Shown: positions 1-10,689, counted from the stretch's first letter. The stretch: 64,000 bases of DNA from Phocoena phocoena (GCF_963924675.1 NC_089226.1:39511124-39575123); one strand, 5' to 3'. Numbers and translations are program-made. The notes: generated from the sequence alone by a model not told the origin.

Positions 1-51
1 TAAAAATGATATTCATGTGAAAAGCCTAGATGTTCGGCAAATATTAGTTCC

Positions 52-90
52 TTCTCCCTCCTTCCCTTCCTTCCTTTCCTCTCTCTTTTC
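52..90 (+). repeat. Pyrimidine-rich (TTCC) low-complexity tract
   Basis: The + strand here is almost pure C and T with repeated CCTT units. It is a simple low-complexity tract with no coding signal. Confidence 0.7.
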
Positions 91-880
91 TGGAGGAAGA
101 GAAGTCTCAGTTTAGGGGTGAAAAGTTCATAAAGTTGCCAAAGAGAATGTGCTTGCACTTAATGTCAGACAGAGAAGCCAAGCTTGACTGTTTCAAGAGG
201 AAACTGACACTCAGAGTTGATACATTTTACTGCTCTTTTGTTGACCAAGACTCAAGGAGGAGGCAGATGAGGTGGGTGTGAGGAAGGAGTGGACTGGGCT
301 CATGTTGCCTGTCCTGTCACCAGCTACAAAGGGGCTCCAATCCAGAGTCCATTGGAGTTGATTACGCACCTTAGGACATTGGCCAGGCTGGGGCAGATGG
401 CGTTGTTTGAAGCCATCTAAATCAGAAAAAAAAAAAAAAACGTTTCTCTTGAGTTTCAGTTTTCCTCCACTTGAAAACCACCAAAGGCTGCAGGCCCGTC
501 TATCAGCCCCTGAAGCACCACATCCATCCTCCCATTATCTCCTGAGCGGGGTCTTTGGAAAGAAGCTCATAAAACATGTGAGGATTGAACATAATTATTT
601 AATAGGCTGTCAGAAGCCTGAGAACACCAGGGCCCAACAGCATACCAGGAAAAGTGGAAGATCGCTCATGGGAGAAGTTTGTGGTTTTGAAGCAGAAAAG
701 AAAAAGACAATAAAAAAAATATGCTGGAAATACAGCTAGAATATGTTTTGCCTATAATAGTGAGTCAGTGCTTTTAGAAGTGTGTCTAAAAAAGTGCTTT
801 AAAATTGAGCACCTACTGTGTGCAAGATGCTATTCTAAATATGGAGATTCGAAGGTGTTTAAGACAGAGTGCTGGTCTAC
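91..880. other. Unassigned non-coding stretch
   Basis: I recognise no gene or clear repeat here. A 15-base A run lies near 426-440. At about 803-845 there is a short stretch resembling the end of an L2 or MIR element (GAGCACCTACTGTGTGC). Confidence 0.4.
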
Positions 881-884
881 TGAC

Positions 885-1085
885 TCAGCTGTCCTCCTGT
901 CTGGGGTCAGACAGAGGTGCCCTCAAATCACAGCTCCACCACTGACTTGACTTTGGTTGAGGCATTTTCATCTCCCCGAACTTCTGCTTGCTGATCAGCA
1001 AAATGGGGGTAATGATCCCTTTTGTAAGAATAAGACATAACATGTGTAAAGCTCTTTGCATACTGCCTGGTACTTGGTAAATGAT
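885..1085 (+). repeat. MIR SINE relic
   Basis: The order of motifs is that of MIR: a CTGGGGTCAGAC-like start, a decayed B-box stretch, then a CTTCTGCTTGCTGATCAGCA-like version of the usual CTCATCTGTAAAATGG segment, and a 3' end with GCCTGGTACTTGGTAAATG. It is heavily diverged, as expected for a repeat shared by all mammals. Confidence 0.6.
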
Positions 1086-1089
1086 CAAC

Positions 1090-1640
1090 AGACCTCAGTT
1101 CTCTCCTGCTCCACCCCAGCTTCTCCCACCTCTCCCATCAACAAGCCGTCTGTCTATTTATTTCACTGCTGTGTTCCCAGTGCCAGAGGAGTACACCCTG
1201 GCACTCAGGGAGGGTAGGGATGGTAGGTAGTCAAGGCACAAAGCTGCACTTCAGCAGAAATAACTGAAAATGTTCTGAAGAGGACAAGGGAAAACAAGAA
1301 GAATGGGGAACTGAACCTGTCAAAAGACCCCCGCATTTAGTCCAGAGAAGACTCAGGGCTTGATTAGGAGGGTTGGAAGCTTGTAGTCATACATGCAGAA
1401 GGCTATTGTGTGGATGGGGAGAGAGCCTTGATGGGTGTGGACCTAGACACAGATTTCAGCACGGTGGCAGAGCCACCAAGGTGCAGAGAGGCACCCTCCG
1501 GCGGGGGTGAGGGGTGAGCTGGAGGCTGGAGGGTGGCAGGTAGAGTTATGAGGAGAGGGGGCTCAGGTGCTGCAGGCTGGGAAGGGGGAGAGACGACCTT
1601 TACCCCTTTCAAGGCTGAAAGCTCTGATTCTGAGAATTCT
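1090..1640. other. Unassigned stretch, G-rich at its end
   Basis: No gene is evident. Positions 1130-1220 weakly resemble an L2 3' end. From 1500 to 1595 the + strand is G-rich and purine-rich. The open frames across it lack splice signals or similarity I recognise. Confidence 0.35.
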
Positions 1641-2062
1641 GCTCTATTAGAAACAGTTACTCAATATGTTATAATAACCTATAATAGAAAAGAATCTAAA
1701 AAAGCATATAGAGCTTCCCTGGTGGCGCAGTGGTTGAGAGTCCGCCTGCCGATGCAGGGCACACGGGTTCGTGCCCCAGTCCGGGAAGATCCCACACGCC
1801 GCGGAGCGGCTGGGCCCGTGAGCCATGGCCGCTGAGCCTGCGCGTCCGGAGCCTGTGCTCCGCAACGGGAGAGGCCACAACAGTGAGAGGCCCGTGTACC
1901 GCAAAACAAACGAATAAGTAAATAAGTAAGCATATATATGTGCATATATATATGAAAAGAATATATTGATATATATACATATAACTGAATCACTTTGCTG
2001 TATACCTGAAACTAGCACAACATTGTAAATCAACTATATTTCAATAAAAATTAAAAAAAAAA
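1640..2062 (+). mobile_element. L1 3' end, split by a SINE
   Basis: This is a 5'-truncated L1 3' end of the type common in cetartiodactyls. It has the segment AACTGAATCACTTTGCTGTA, then CCTGAAACTAGCACAACATT, and an AATAAAAATTAAAAAAAAAA tail. Its body is interrupted at 1711-1927 by a CHR SINE with matching direct repeats on both sides. Confidence 0.8.
1711..1927 (+). mobile_element. CHR-type tRNA-derived SINE inside L1
   Basis: The element opens with GCTTCCCTGGTGGCGCAGTG, which contains a Pol III A box (TGGCGCAGTGG), followed by a B box (GGTTCGTGCCC). It continues through the cetacean body (GCCGCGGAGCGGCTGGGCCC) to an A-rich tail. The 9-base repeat AAGCATATA at 1702-1710 and 1928-1936 is the target-site duplication. 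It inserted after the L1. Confidence 0.93.
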
Positions 2063-2179
2063 GAAACAGCTGTCTAAAGAGGTCAATGGTTATCAGTTGT
2101 GGCCATTCCAAACCTCACTTGGAATTTTCCACTTCCTAAATAATGGTGCAAAACTTTGTTGTTCAAGATGATATTAACC

Positions 2180-2575
2180 ACCATTTAACTCAGCCCCTAG
2201 GCTGGTCTGCTTGTAGTTTCTCAAATGTTCCAGCAGTCTCCTTGCTTCTAGCCCTCACTCACACCGTTCCTCCTCCCTCGATTGTCAACTCTGTCCTCTC
2301 AAACTGTCTTTCCAAGTCATGCCCACTCCTCGTGGTCCAGCTGAAATCCATTAGGAAGCTTCCCAGATCCCGCAGGTGCAATCTGCACATCCCCTTCTCT
2401 CTGTCCACAGTATTTTCCTTTCAGGTGTAGTAGAGATCTCTGGGGGATAACTCTCTCCCACTCTAGATTGGGAGTTTCTGGCCTCTCACAGAAGCTTAAT
2501 GTTATTTATTCTCATTTCCTGCCCCCTCAAAAATTAATGGGTGCTCAGTATTTGACTTTTAATTGCCTGAATAGG
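2180..2575 (+). repeat. L2 LINE 3' relic
   Basis: The C/T-rich stretch has the motif order of an L2 3' end: a TTCCTTTCAGGTG-like part, then CTCTAGATTGGGAGTTTCTG and GTGCTCAGTATTTGACT before a GCCTGAAT end. It is strongly diverged and has no intact frame. Confidence 0.5.
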
Positions 2576-2734
2576 GCAAGTAACCATACATTATTATCTC
2601 CCCTTTAAAAACAAGCAAAGAAAAGCAAAAGAAAACAAGAAAGCAAAACCAAAAATCTGACTTGCATGAGTTTCTTTTTGTCTACCATGGCCTCTTCATA
2701 TTCTGGGTCCATGAAAAAGAGCTATTGTCGACTG

Positions 2735-3125
2735 AAAAAAAAAAAAAGCACAACATTAAAGGTGAGAATTATGTTTTATTCAGTGGCCTTACTGAGGACT
2801 ATAAGCCGGGATGGCAGCCTCTCAGATGGCTCTGAGGGACTGTTACAAAGAGGCAAGGGAGGAACCATGATCTAGAGGAGTTTTGCAAAAACAAACAAAC
2901 AAAAAAACCCCAGTTAGTCGAACATGAAAAGATTCCTGCTAATCACACACCCACAAAAAGATAGACATCCCAAGTTAATGAATTAAGCGTTTTTCTATGT
3001 ATGGGAAAATGCAAGAGTCTGAGCTTTTTGAAATCATTCCTTTGATATGCACCTTAACCATCTAGGGCCAGTATCCTGTTTTTCTCCCAGTATCCTTTGT
3101 TTACTGAAATGGCAGGTGACATTCT
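2735..3125 (-). repeat. ERV-type LTR fragment, antisense
   Basis: Sequence from GGTGAGAATTATGTTTTATT through CTGAGGGACTGTTACAAAGA and on to CTAGGGCCAGTATCCTGTTT resembles a cetartiodactyl endogenous retroviral LTR in antisense. A TTTTATT at the left is a possible polyadenylation signal on the minus strand. No gag, pol or env remains nearby. The assignment is from memory. Confidence 0.45.
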
Positions 3126-3254
3126 TTGTCCACACTATGCAACTATTTACCACTTATATTGACTGTGGGACGGTGCTTACTTCCTAGTCTTAGGTTCCCA
3201 AATATCACCTTTACTCATTTGTTCACTATAAGCCCGACAAATCTCCAGTAGCGA

Positions 3255-3460
3255 GGAGCACAGTAGTATGAATTATATTTGGGTTCAAGTTCTGGCCCTA
3301 GCGTACACTAACAGCGTGACCTTCAGTAAGAGAATAGACCTTGGGGACTGTGCCCTGGTTTCCTCATCTGTAACACGGGGTGGATGACAACTTGCTCTCA
3401 GGAAGATGTGGGAATCCAACAAAATGCCAAGTACCTTATAAGTGTTAGCAGCTAATACCA
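3255..3460 (+). repeat. MIR SINE relic
   Basis: It has the MIR motif order: GGGTTCAAGTTCTGGCCCTA (B-box side), AACAGCGTGACCTTCAGTAA, then GTTTCCTCATCTGTAACACG. These match the standard MIR segments with moderate divergence. Confidence 0.75.
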
Positions 3461-3619
3461 TTAGTACTTGATGCAATAATCTCTTCCATGTTGAAGCAGG
3501 GCCCTGTGGGACTCCTGGGCCCAAAAGATTTTCTGTGTCCCCCATTTATTGGATTATAGGAAATCGGCTTCATTCAGCCTCCACGACCTTCCCTGAGTTT
3601 CCAGGGGCAGATTCAAGCA

Positions 3620-4085
3620 GTTGTTAATTAGGGGAGGGAGGGGATGCAAGACAAGGGAGGAACAAAGAGTCAGGAGAAACAAGCTCCTGGTTCCCCATCA
3701 AGGGACACACACAACAATATCTTTGAGCTGTTTTGCAGATACTGAATCCTCCACCAGGTGGAAGAATTTAACTGTGCGCTGTCCACAAGCACGTAGACTC
3801 CAGACCGGTTGGAACCAGCACGTTGATGATGTTGATCCCACTTACCTCACCACCAACCAATCAGAAGAACGTCCACGAAACGATCATGGCCTCTTTGAAC
3901 CAGTACTATAAGACTTCTCACTGCCCTCTCCAAGGGGGGACACACAGTTTTGAGAGCATTAGCCAGCTGTGGTCCCCTTTGCCTGGCAAAGCAATAAAGC
4001 TATTTTTTTTCCTACTTCACCCAGAACTCTGTCTCTGAGATTTAATTCAGTGTCAGGGAACAGAGACTGGATTCAGCTTCGGTGT
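3620..4085 (+). repeat. Solo ERV1-type LTR
   Basis: The segment has the ordered signals of a gammaretrovirus-like LTR: a CCAAT box at 3857-3861, a TATA-like CTATAAG near 3906-3912, and an AATAAA at 3993-3998 followed by a T-rich stretch and TCTGTCTCTGAGATTTAATT. No internal retroviral genes flank it, so it is probably a solo LTR. Subfamily is not assigned. Confidence 0.6.
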
Positions 4086-4089
4086 CAAG

Positions 4090-5794
4090 CACATCATCCA
4101 AGCATGTGCTAGGAAAAGGGCAGGAGTCCACCCAGCCCACTGCCCTTGACATCTAAACAGGAACTCAGAAAGGAACATTGGGGTTACTCCCCCTGCAACG
4201 CCCCCCTTTGTATTTCTACAAAGCACATTTCAGCTCCTGGGCTTTCTTGTTCTGAAAAAGAGAAAAGCGTGTGTCCTGCAAAGCAAAAGCACCATTTAAA
4301 CTCTCTCTTTCATCTACTTTAGTCCTTATAGAAAAGAAGGTGCTGTCAGTTTCCCATTGCGAAAGCACAAAGGGAGATTAATAACAATAATAGTTCATGT
4401 GGAGATAACGCTCCATGAAAAATACCCCTCTGTTCTAATCCTCTCAGTTCAGAGAGACGGGGCCTGAGACGCAGTAAAGTGGTTCTGATTATGAGTCATA
4501 CCCTTGGAGAGATACAGAAATAACTCGATTATCCCAGAATCCCATCACTTTCCTTACCTGAGTTCTCCATTAAGCTCAATTTGCTTTTCTCAAGCCAAAT
4601 TTTTGGTGATGACTTAAGCCAGTCCTGACATTTGAGCCCACAGTACAACCATATCTTTCGGTAAAGTGATCAATGCCTGATCTTATTCAAATTAATGGCT
4701 TAGATATTGTCTCTGCTTCTCCCTGGCTGGGTGATCCCAGGTGAGGCACTAGATGATGCTGGGCCATGATATAGAATAATGGCGTGTTAATGAGACCTTG
4801 GTTGTCTAGTCCCTGCCTATGAGTAACAGGGGTTGGCTAAGCTTTTGTCCCTTCCTTCTATCTTTCCTTCCCATTTCCTCTAAGTGCAAATTTAGCGCTT
4901 GGTTAGAGGTTATCTTCGCTACCAGACAGTTGTCTTGATTCAGCCCCTTAATTTTCAAAGGAGAAATTTAACCTTGCCCTCTCCCAAGTAGTTTCACCTC
5001 AGGTCTTACCAAAGGCCACAAGCATGAATTCTTTTGCATTCCAGTCATGAAAAGAACCTGGTTGATGAGATATCATGTTTATGGAGGGATGGAGGAATAC
5101 CTAGTTCCTTCCTTTGTCTGCATGTTATGAGTTTCATCTCTGGGTCAGCTAGATCATGCACTAGCTATGCTCTCAGACTAATGAGTCTACCCCCCAACAC
5201 CAGAACCACTTTCACTGAACAAATGCTCGGGGCGGGGGAGGGGGGGTGTTCCCACTGCAAAGCCTCAGGAGAAGCCACGCCAGGCAATATCCAACTGTAG
5301 CTTTCATAGGGCACTTTTCAGGGCTGCCCCCAAGTGCCTCGTCGCAATGGGTCTCCCCATGGGGAAGCTTGGGAGGATTCCTCCTGGCATAGGTAAGTCT
5401 TGGCAACTGAAGAAGCAGTGCATCTTCTGGAAGAACCAGATTGGTTTTACCTGACAGAGTTGGTGGGTCCTGTCAAGGCCATGGTCCCCTCTTTGCCAGG
5501 TCACTACGAAGTTCTGAGGCCAATCTGTGCAGATTCCTTGCATCCCACCTGTTTCCACATTTCCTTTGCTGGTCACTCACCAGTCCTATTTTTTCCTTTG
5601 CCTGGAGTCCCTCTACCCTTTATTTTTTTCCTTTTGGGCCATATGCATTTTTGTAAGAACTACCGAACCTTTCCAGAAAAAAGAGGAAATTATAAATACA
5701 TTTCAGAAATCATAGGATGCCTTGAATCATTTCCAAATGGTTTCTTATATATCCATTTAAATTTAAGTCGATTATAGTCAAAACAAGAAGAGGG
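4090..5794. other. Unassigned non-coding stretch
   Basis: No gene, exon or repeat is confidently recognised across this 1.7 kb. Frames of up to 125 codons occur near 5400-5777 but show no splice or start context. One G-rich run at 5229-5246 is listed separately. Confidence 0.4.
5229..5246 (+). other. G-run with quadruplex potential
   Basis: Runs of 4, 5 and 7 G are separated by single bases. The last run is long enough to supply two tetrad-forming tracts, so this is a G-quadruplex candidate. It is sequence-based only. Confidence 0.4.
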
Positions 5795-6146
5795 TGGTAT
5801 GGACTGGATGTTTGTGTTCTTCCAAAAGTCATATGTTGACATCTTAATGCCAAATGTGATGGTATTAGGGGTAGGGCCTTTGGGAGGTAATTAGGTCATG
5901 AGGATGGAGCCTTCATGGATGGGATTAGTGCCCTTATAAGAAGAGACATGAGAGAGCTGATCTCTGGGCCATGTGAGGACACAGCAAGAAGGTAGCTGTT
6001 GCAAACCAGGAAGAGGGTTCATATTGAATCTGCCAGCACCTTGCTCTTGGACTTTCCAGCTTCCAGAACTGTGAGAAATAAATGTATGTTGTTTAAGCCA
6101 CCTACTTTATGGTATTTTGTTATAGCAGCCCAAGCAGACTAAGAGA
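5795..6146 (+). repeat. MST-type MaLR LTR
   Basis: The motifs run in MST order: AAAAGTCATATGTTGACATC, then GGCCTTTGGGAGGTAATTAG and GTCATGAGGATGGAGCC. They continue through CCATGTGAGGACACAGCAAG and CCAGAACTGTGAGAAATAAA, which contains the AATAAA signal, to GCAGCCCAAGCAGACTAAGA. It appears to be a near full-length solo LTR. Confidence 0.9.
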
Positions 6147-6404
6147 GTAAATTTTTTTTCCCCACTTCTTTTATGTTGCTCATTGTGTCAGTTTGGATCC
6201 TCTCAGAAGTAAATGCCAAGATGGAATCAGACATGCAAGAGATTTATTGGGGGGAGCACCTGTGAAAGATAAAGGGGCAAGGCAGCAGGAGTAAGAGGGG
6301 TGGGCCATCAGTCCCTGGCATAGGTCTGATGGAGGGAAAGAAGGGTGAAATGGAGCAGAACCCTATGGTCCTTGCCCCTCCCCACCATGTCCTCTGCCTG
6401 CCTT

Positions 6405-7055
6405 TTGTCTGTGGAAGAAGTTTAGCCAAAGAATAAGTTTAATCAGAGAAGTAAGAGAATGTAGAAGCAAAGGAAAACAGTCAAATGAGACCAAATAATA
6501 ATAGTTTAGTCAGTAAGCAAAGTCAAGACATTTAGTTCCTTCTCAAGGGCTACAGATAATATTGTGAGCCATATCCCATGAGCTGTCTTGCAGAGACTGA
6601 AACCCCAGGTGGGAAGAAGTTAACTACATGAAGACCAGACTGTAGCCATGACATAAGCTGCCACAATTCCAAGATTGGCCTCAAGAAAATGAGAACAAAC
6701 TGACCCTGGAACTGAAGATTAGTTGTACTGGTAACAATCAAGATGACTGTCAGAGCTGACTGTGCTGTTTCTACATGTAGCCCCCTCCCTCAGCCTATAA
6801 AAACTCCTGCCCACTGGTTGTCAGTGGGGTGGGGGGAGTCAACCTTTGGACATGCGTCCGCCCCCCCCAACTCCCCCACTCCCAGTTGCCAGCATCCAAA
6901 ATAAAGCAAATTTTCCACAAATCTTGCCTCTTTAATGGCTTTTGAGCAGCAAGCAGCCGGACGCCCACTTTCAGTAAAAGGAGCAATGGGGAAGAGGAGA
7001 AAGTTTCTGCCAGGCCAATGGGGAACCCCACAGCAAATATTCTCCACTGGAGGGG
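6405..7055 (+). repeat. ERV1-type LTR with TATA and polyA signal
   Basis: The element begins near TGTGGAAGAAGTTTAGCC. It carries a TATA box (TATAAAA, 6796-6802) and an AATAAA (6900-6905), followed by TTTGAGCAGCAAGCAGCCGG. This order (U3, TATA, R, polyA) is that of a retroviral LTR. The stretch 6820-6890 is G/C-rich. No retroviral genes are adjacent. Confidence 0.6.
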
Positions 7056-7454
7056 TCTACACGGAACAGGGATGGCCAGGCTCTAGTACTCCTGCTGTGC
7101 TTAGTCATTAGCTGGGAACATCCTGGGGAGAGCATGGCCTCAACATGAATGTTTGGGAAGATCTAAATATGTAGCACCTGGAGGCTGTTCACCAACAACC
7201 CTCCTCCAAGCAGGTTCTCTTGAAGGGAGATCTGAGCTGCATGGCTGAGTGGCTGCCTCACCCACAGTGCCCAGCTAACTTCACACCAAGAACTCAGTAT
7301 GGTAACTCAGAAGTTTCTTGAAGCTGTGTACATGTTTCACACTTTCCAGCTTCTCCTCCTCATCGAAACATAGCTGTTTTGCATACTGCTCTCCTAAGAG
7401 ATCATGTCCCATTTTCTTAGGAATTTGATGCCCTCTCCAGGAAATGACTGTCCT

Positions 7455-8000
7455 AGAAGAGTGGTTAAGAGTACAGGTTCTAGGGGCTTCCCTGGTAGCG
7501 CAGTGGTTGAGAATCTGCCTGCCAATGCAGGGGACACGGGTTCGAGCCCTGGTCTGGGAGGATCCCACATGCCGCGGAGCAACTAGGCCCGTGAGCCACA
7601 ACTACTGAGCCTGCGCGTCTGGAGCCTGTGCTCCGCAACAAGAGAGGCCGCGATAGTGAGAGGCCCACGCACCGCGATGAGGAGGGGCCCCCACTTGCCG
7701 CAACTAGAGAACGCCCTAGCACAGAAACGAAGACCCAACACAGCCATAAATAAATAAATAAAATTAAAAAAAAAAAAAAAAGAGTACAGGTTCTAGAGCC
7801 AGACTGCCTGGCTCCATAGCCTGAATCTACCACCTACTAGCTGTGGTAACTGGGACAAGGTACTAAAATTTATACCTCAGTTTCCTCATTTACCGAAGTA
7901 GGACAATTATAATACCTGTCTCATGGGGCTGTAAAAAGTGCTGCACGTGAAGCACTTAGAACAGAGCTTTGGAAATAATACGTTCTCAAGCAATATTAAT
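7455..8000 (+). repeat. MIR relic interrupted by a SINE
   Basis: The left part (GTGGTTAAGAGTACAGGTTC) ends at 7483. The body resumes after 7780 with AGAGCCAGACTGCCTGGCTC, CTCAGTTTCCTCATTTACCG and a 3' half ending near 8000. The SINE at 7484-7779 splits it, so the MIR is older. Confidence 0.85.
7484..7779 (+). mobile_element. CHR SINE, longer form, inside MIR
   Basis: It carries the A box TAGCGCAGTGG and the B box GGTTCGAGCCC. After the usual body it continues with GGGGCCCCCACTTGCCGCAA and ends in TAAA repeats and poly(A). The 17-base target duplication AAGAGTACAGGTTCTAG is identical at 7467-7483 and 7780-7796. At about 296 bases it is longer than the other CHR copies here. Confidence 0.93.
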
Positions 8001-8019
8001 TAACAATTGCAAATGTGAT

Positions 8020-8358
8020 TTGTATATGAATGTGTTCCCCCAAAATTCATATGTTGAAATCTAACCCCCAAGGTAATGGTATTAGGAGGTGGGGCTTTGG
8101 GAGGCATTTAGGTCATGAGGGTGGAGCCCTCAGGAATAGGATTAGTGCCCTTACAAAAGAGGTCCTAAAGAGCTCCCTTCTGTCATGTGAGGACACAACG
8201 AGAAGTCTGCAACCCTGACAAGGGCTCTCACCTGACCAGGCTGGCACCCTGATCTTGGGCTTTTTAGCCTCTAGAACTGTGAGAAATAAATTTCTGTTAT
8301 TTATGAGCCACCCAGTCTGTGGTGTTCTATTATAGCAGTCTGAATGGACTAAGACAGC
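8020..8358 (+). repeat. MST-type MaLR LTR
   Basis: It matches the MST pattern closely: CCCAAAATTCATATGTTGAA, then GGTAATGGTATTAGGAGGTG, GAACTGTGAGAAATAAATTT with AATAAA, and GAATGGACTAAGACA at the end. It lies in the same orientation as the MST copy at 5795. The two differ enough to be separate insertions. Confidence 0.9.
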
Positions 8359-8359
8359 T

Positions 8360-8680
8360 CACTCATTCATTAAAAACAAGTTCTCAGTCAAAATTAATAT
8401 ATTAACATTAATATGTTGTATCTCTCATTACCAATTTTGCCTTCCAATTTGTCCTACTTGAAAAATTCTGGTATGCATTTCAAACAGACTGGCAGAGGGC
8501 TTTCAGGAACCCTTCATATCATTCCATGTAGGCTGCTATCTATCTGTCTGGCATTGGAATCAGACATAAAGTTGTTAGCTTAAAGCCTAACACATAATAA
8601 ACACTATAAATGGGAGCTATTTCTACCATGAGCACCGTTAAAGGTAGTCTCTGCCTTAATTTTTCTTCTCATTTCTTTCA
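8360..8680. other. AT-rich unassigned stretch
   Basis: No gene is seen. An AT-rich segment with near-palindromic ATTAATATATTAACATTAAT lies near 8392-8412. Confidence 0.35.
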
Positions 8681-8945
8681 TTTATCCAGCAGTTATTGTG
8701 TATCTGTGGGTGTCAGGTACTGTGGTAAATTCTAGAGAATCAAAGATTAGCCAGACATAGTTCTTGCCCTCCACAAGACCAAACTCTAAGTGGAGAGAGG
8801 GTACAGGCACAAAAAGTAACTAGATTAAAGGGTAGAAAACCATGAGAATTTTAGTAGAGGGGTGGATAAAGAGCAGAGAAGAGAGAGAAATTACTTCCAG
8901 CTGGGCACCAGGGAAAGCATTCTGGAAAACTAGATCCTTCACCTG
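8680..8945 (-). repeat. L2 LINE 3' relic, antisense
   Basis: The + strand reads as the reverse of an L2 3' end: a CAGTTATTGTGTATCTGTGG-like start, CAGGTACTGTGGTAAATTCT, then the region equivalent to the L2 'agcttacattc' segment, degraded. It is diverged but ordered. Confidence 0.5.
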
Positions 8946-9660
8946 GTTTGTAAATGCCAAGATCTAGACCCCTGAGTATGTGCTGAAAGCAGCTCTTGTC
9001 AGGGCCTGGGGGATACCATGTGTGTTTTCAGAGAGCTGCCCCTCAAATCATATTATAAATATAAATGGCAGAACTACACAGCAAATCAGAAATAATAGCA
9101 ACGCTAGCTTCAAGCCTGTCATCTGTTCCTTTTAAGCATTCTATAATGAATGCTCATCTCTGAATGCTTTTCTGGGATTCATGGAAGACACATCAGGGCC
9201 CTTTCCTTTCTTTTGTTGCAAGTCATTAACGGAAAAATTGCATGAGGTGCCAGCAACCCCTTGAGCATGGGGACCCCATTCCTCAGGGGAGTTGCCACTT
9301 GTCTCCTGTTTAGCATGAATTTGCTTCAGACTGTGTTGTCCTTTTGATTGGTTCCCATTCTACCTTCACCACCTCCACCACACACACGTCCCCGACTAGG
9401 CTTCTCCTAAAATAAATGCAACCCGAAGCCTCACATCACTTGTGTTTCTGTTCCTCCAAGCCTCCTCTGGGAGATGGCCATGGTTGAGATTTCCATTAAG
9501 ATGGGCTGGTCCTTGGCCACATTTCAATTGCCCCTATTTGGGGTCCATTTTGTGGAACTCCGGGTTGGTTCCCCACTGCATCTTTAATAACCATGGGGAA
9601 CATGGGACTGGCCAGGTGATCTCACTTAGGCCCCCGATTTCATGGTGGCCATCCTGATTC
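8946..9660. other. Unassigned stretch
   Basis: No gene is recognised. The part around 9340-9440 (a CCAAT-type GATTGGTT, then AATAAATGCAACCC) could be the end of an old LTR. I could not place it in a family. Confidence 0.3.
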
Positions 9661-9673
9661 TAAAGTAGGAGAG

Positions 9674-9811
9674 GAAATTCCCTGGAGGTCCAGTGGTTAG
9701 GACTCCTCTCTTCCATTCAGAGGTCACGGTTTCGATCCCTGGTCGGGGAACTAAGATCCCACGTGCCACATGGCGTGGCCAAAGCAGAAAGCAAAACAAA
9801 CAAACAAAAAA
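9674..9811 (+). mobile_element. Short CHRS-like tRNA SINE
   Basis: It begins with TTCCCTGGAGGTCCAGTGGT, has a B box GGTTTCGATCC, continues with CTGGTCGGGGAACTAAGATC and ends in A-rich CAAA units. TAAAGTAGG at 9661-9669 and 9812-9820 forms the target duplication, with partial similarity extending 3'. Confidence 0.85.
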
Positions 9812-9949
9812 TAAAGTAGGGGAAATGCAGCGAAGCATATGGTGCCACATGAAGCAAGAGAAGTTTCTGGATTTCTTGCCTGGAGGTCCCTTTCACTGAG
9901 TTGGGGAAGCCTGGGGGAGGAATTGGTTGGGGAAAGGGGAGGGCAGGGG

Positions 9950-10490
9950 AAACGAGTTCAGTTTTAGAAAGTCTGAGATCCCTTTTTAATCATCCAAGAG
10001 GAGATGTAGAGTAGCCAGGTAGGCATCTGAGTATGGAGCTCTGAAACACTGTTAAGCTTAGAGATATAATATATATAAAGAGAGAAATGTGGGAACATTT
10101 AAGATATAGGTTATAGCCTATAACCTATAAGATATAGGTTATTTATAAACTTATAGGTATAAATCCATGGGACCGAATAATATCACCAAGGAAGTAAATG
10201 TTTATAAAAAAGAAAAAGAGCTCTAGAACCTTCCATAGTTTAGAAGTCAGGGAGGAGATGAGGAACCAGCAAAGGAGGCTTAAGAAGGAGCAGCCCCATG
10301 AGGCAGGAAAAATCTGGGAGAATTTGGAGCCCTGGAAGCCACTGAAGGAAGCATTTCGAAGAGGAGGAATGATCAATAGGCCACCTGGCTGATAGGTCGA
10401 GTGAGAGGGGGACTGAGAACTGACCGTCAGATTTAGCAACATGGAAGATATTGGTGACCTTTGACAAGAGCAGTTTCAGGCAAGTTTGCT
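9950..10490 (-). repeat. L2 LINE relic, antisense
   Basis: Segments such as CCAAGAGGAGATGTAGAGTA, and later GATTTAGCAACATGGAAGAT with TTGGTGACCTTTGACAAGAG, are the reverse of the L2 3' region as I recall it. An AT-rich palindromic stretch (10040-10160) interrupts it. Confidence 0.45.
10105..10129. repeat. Perfect 12+1+12 inverted repeat
   Basis: The left arm TATAGGTTATAG and right arm CTATAACCTATA are exact reverse complements around one C. The flanking AAGATATAGGTTAT is also repeated directly at 10101-10114 and 10129-10142. It could form a short hairpin or cruciform. No function is implied. Confidence 0.85.
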
Positions 10491-10689
10491 CTGGCTTCCG
10501 GGCCCGTGTTCCCACTGTGCCAGCCCCTTGCCTACCCTGGCCTCTGCTTTCTCCTCCTGGCCTCACTCTCAGCTTCTCCACGAAACAAATGTCTATGAAA
10601 TCCTTTGCCCCTGCCCTGATTTTCTGTCTCCAGACGTGGCAGAGATTCTTAACCTTCTGGGGTCAGGAACTCCGTGAGGAACCTATATA

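Noticed and set aside
1711..1927. tRNA-like A and B boxes, here and in the other CHR SINEs
   Set aside because: They are the promoter parts of tRNA-derived SINEs. No sequence folds into a full tRNA with an anticodon arm and acceptor stem, so these are not tRNA genes.
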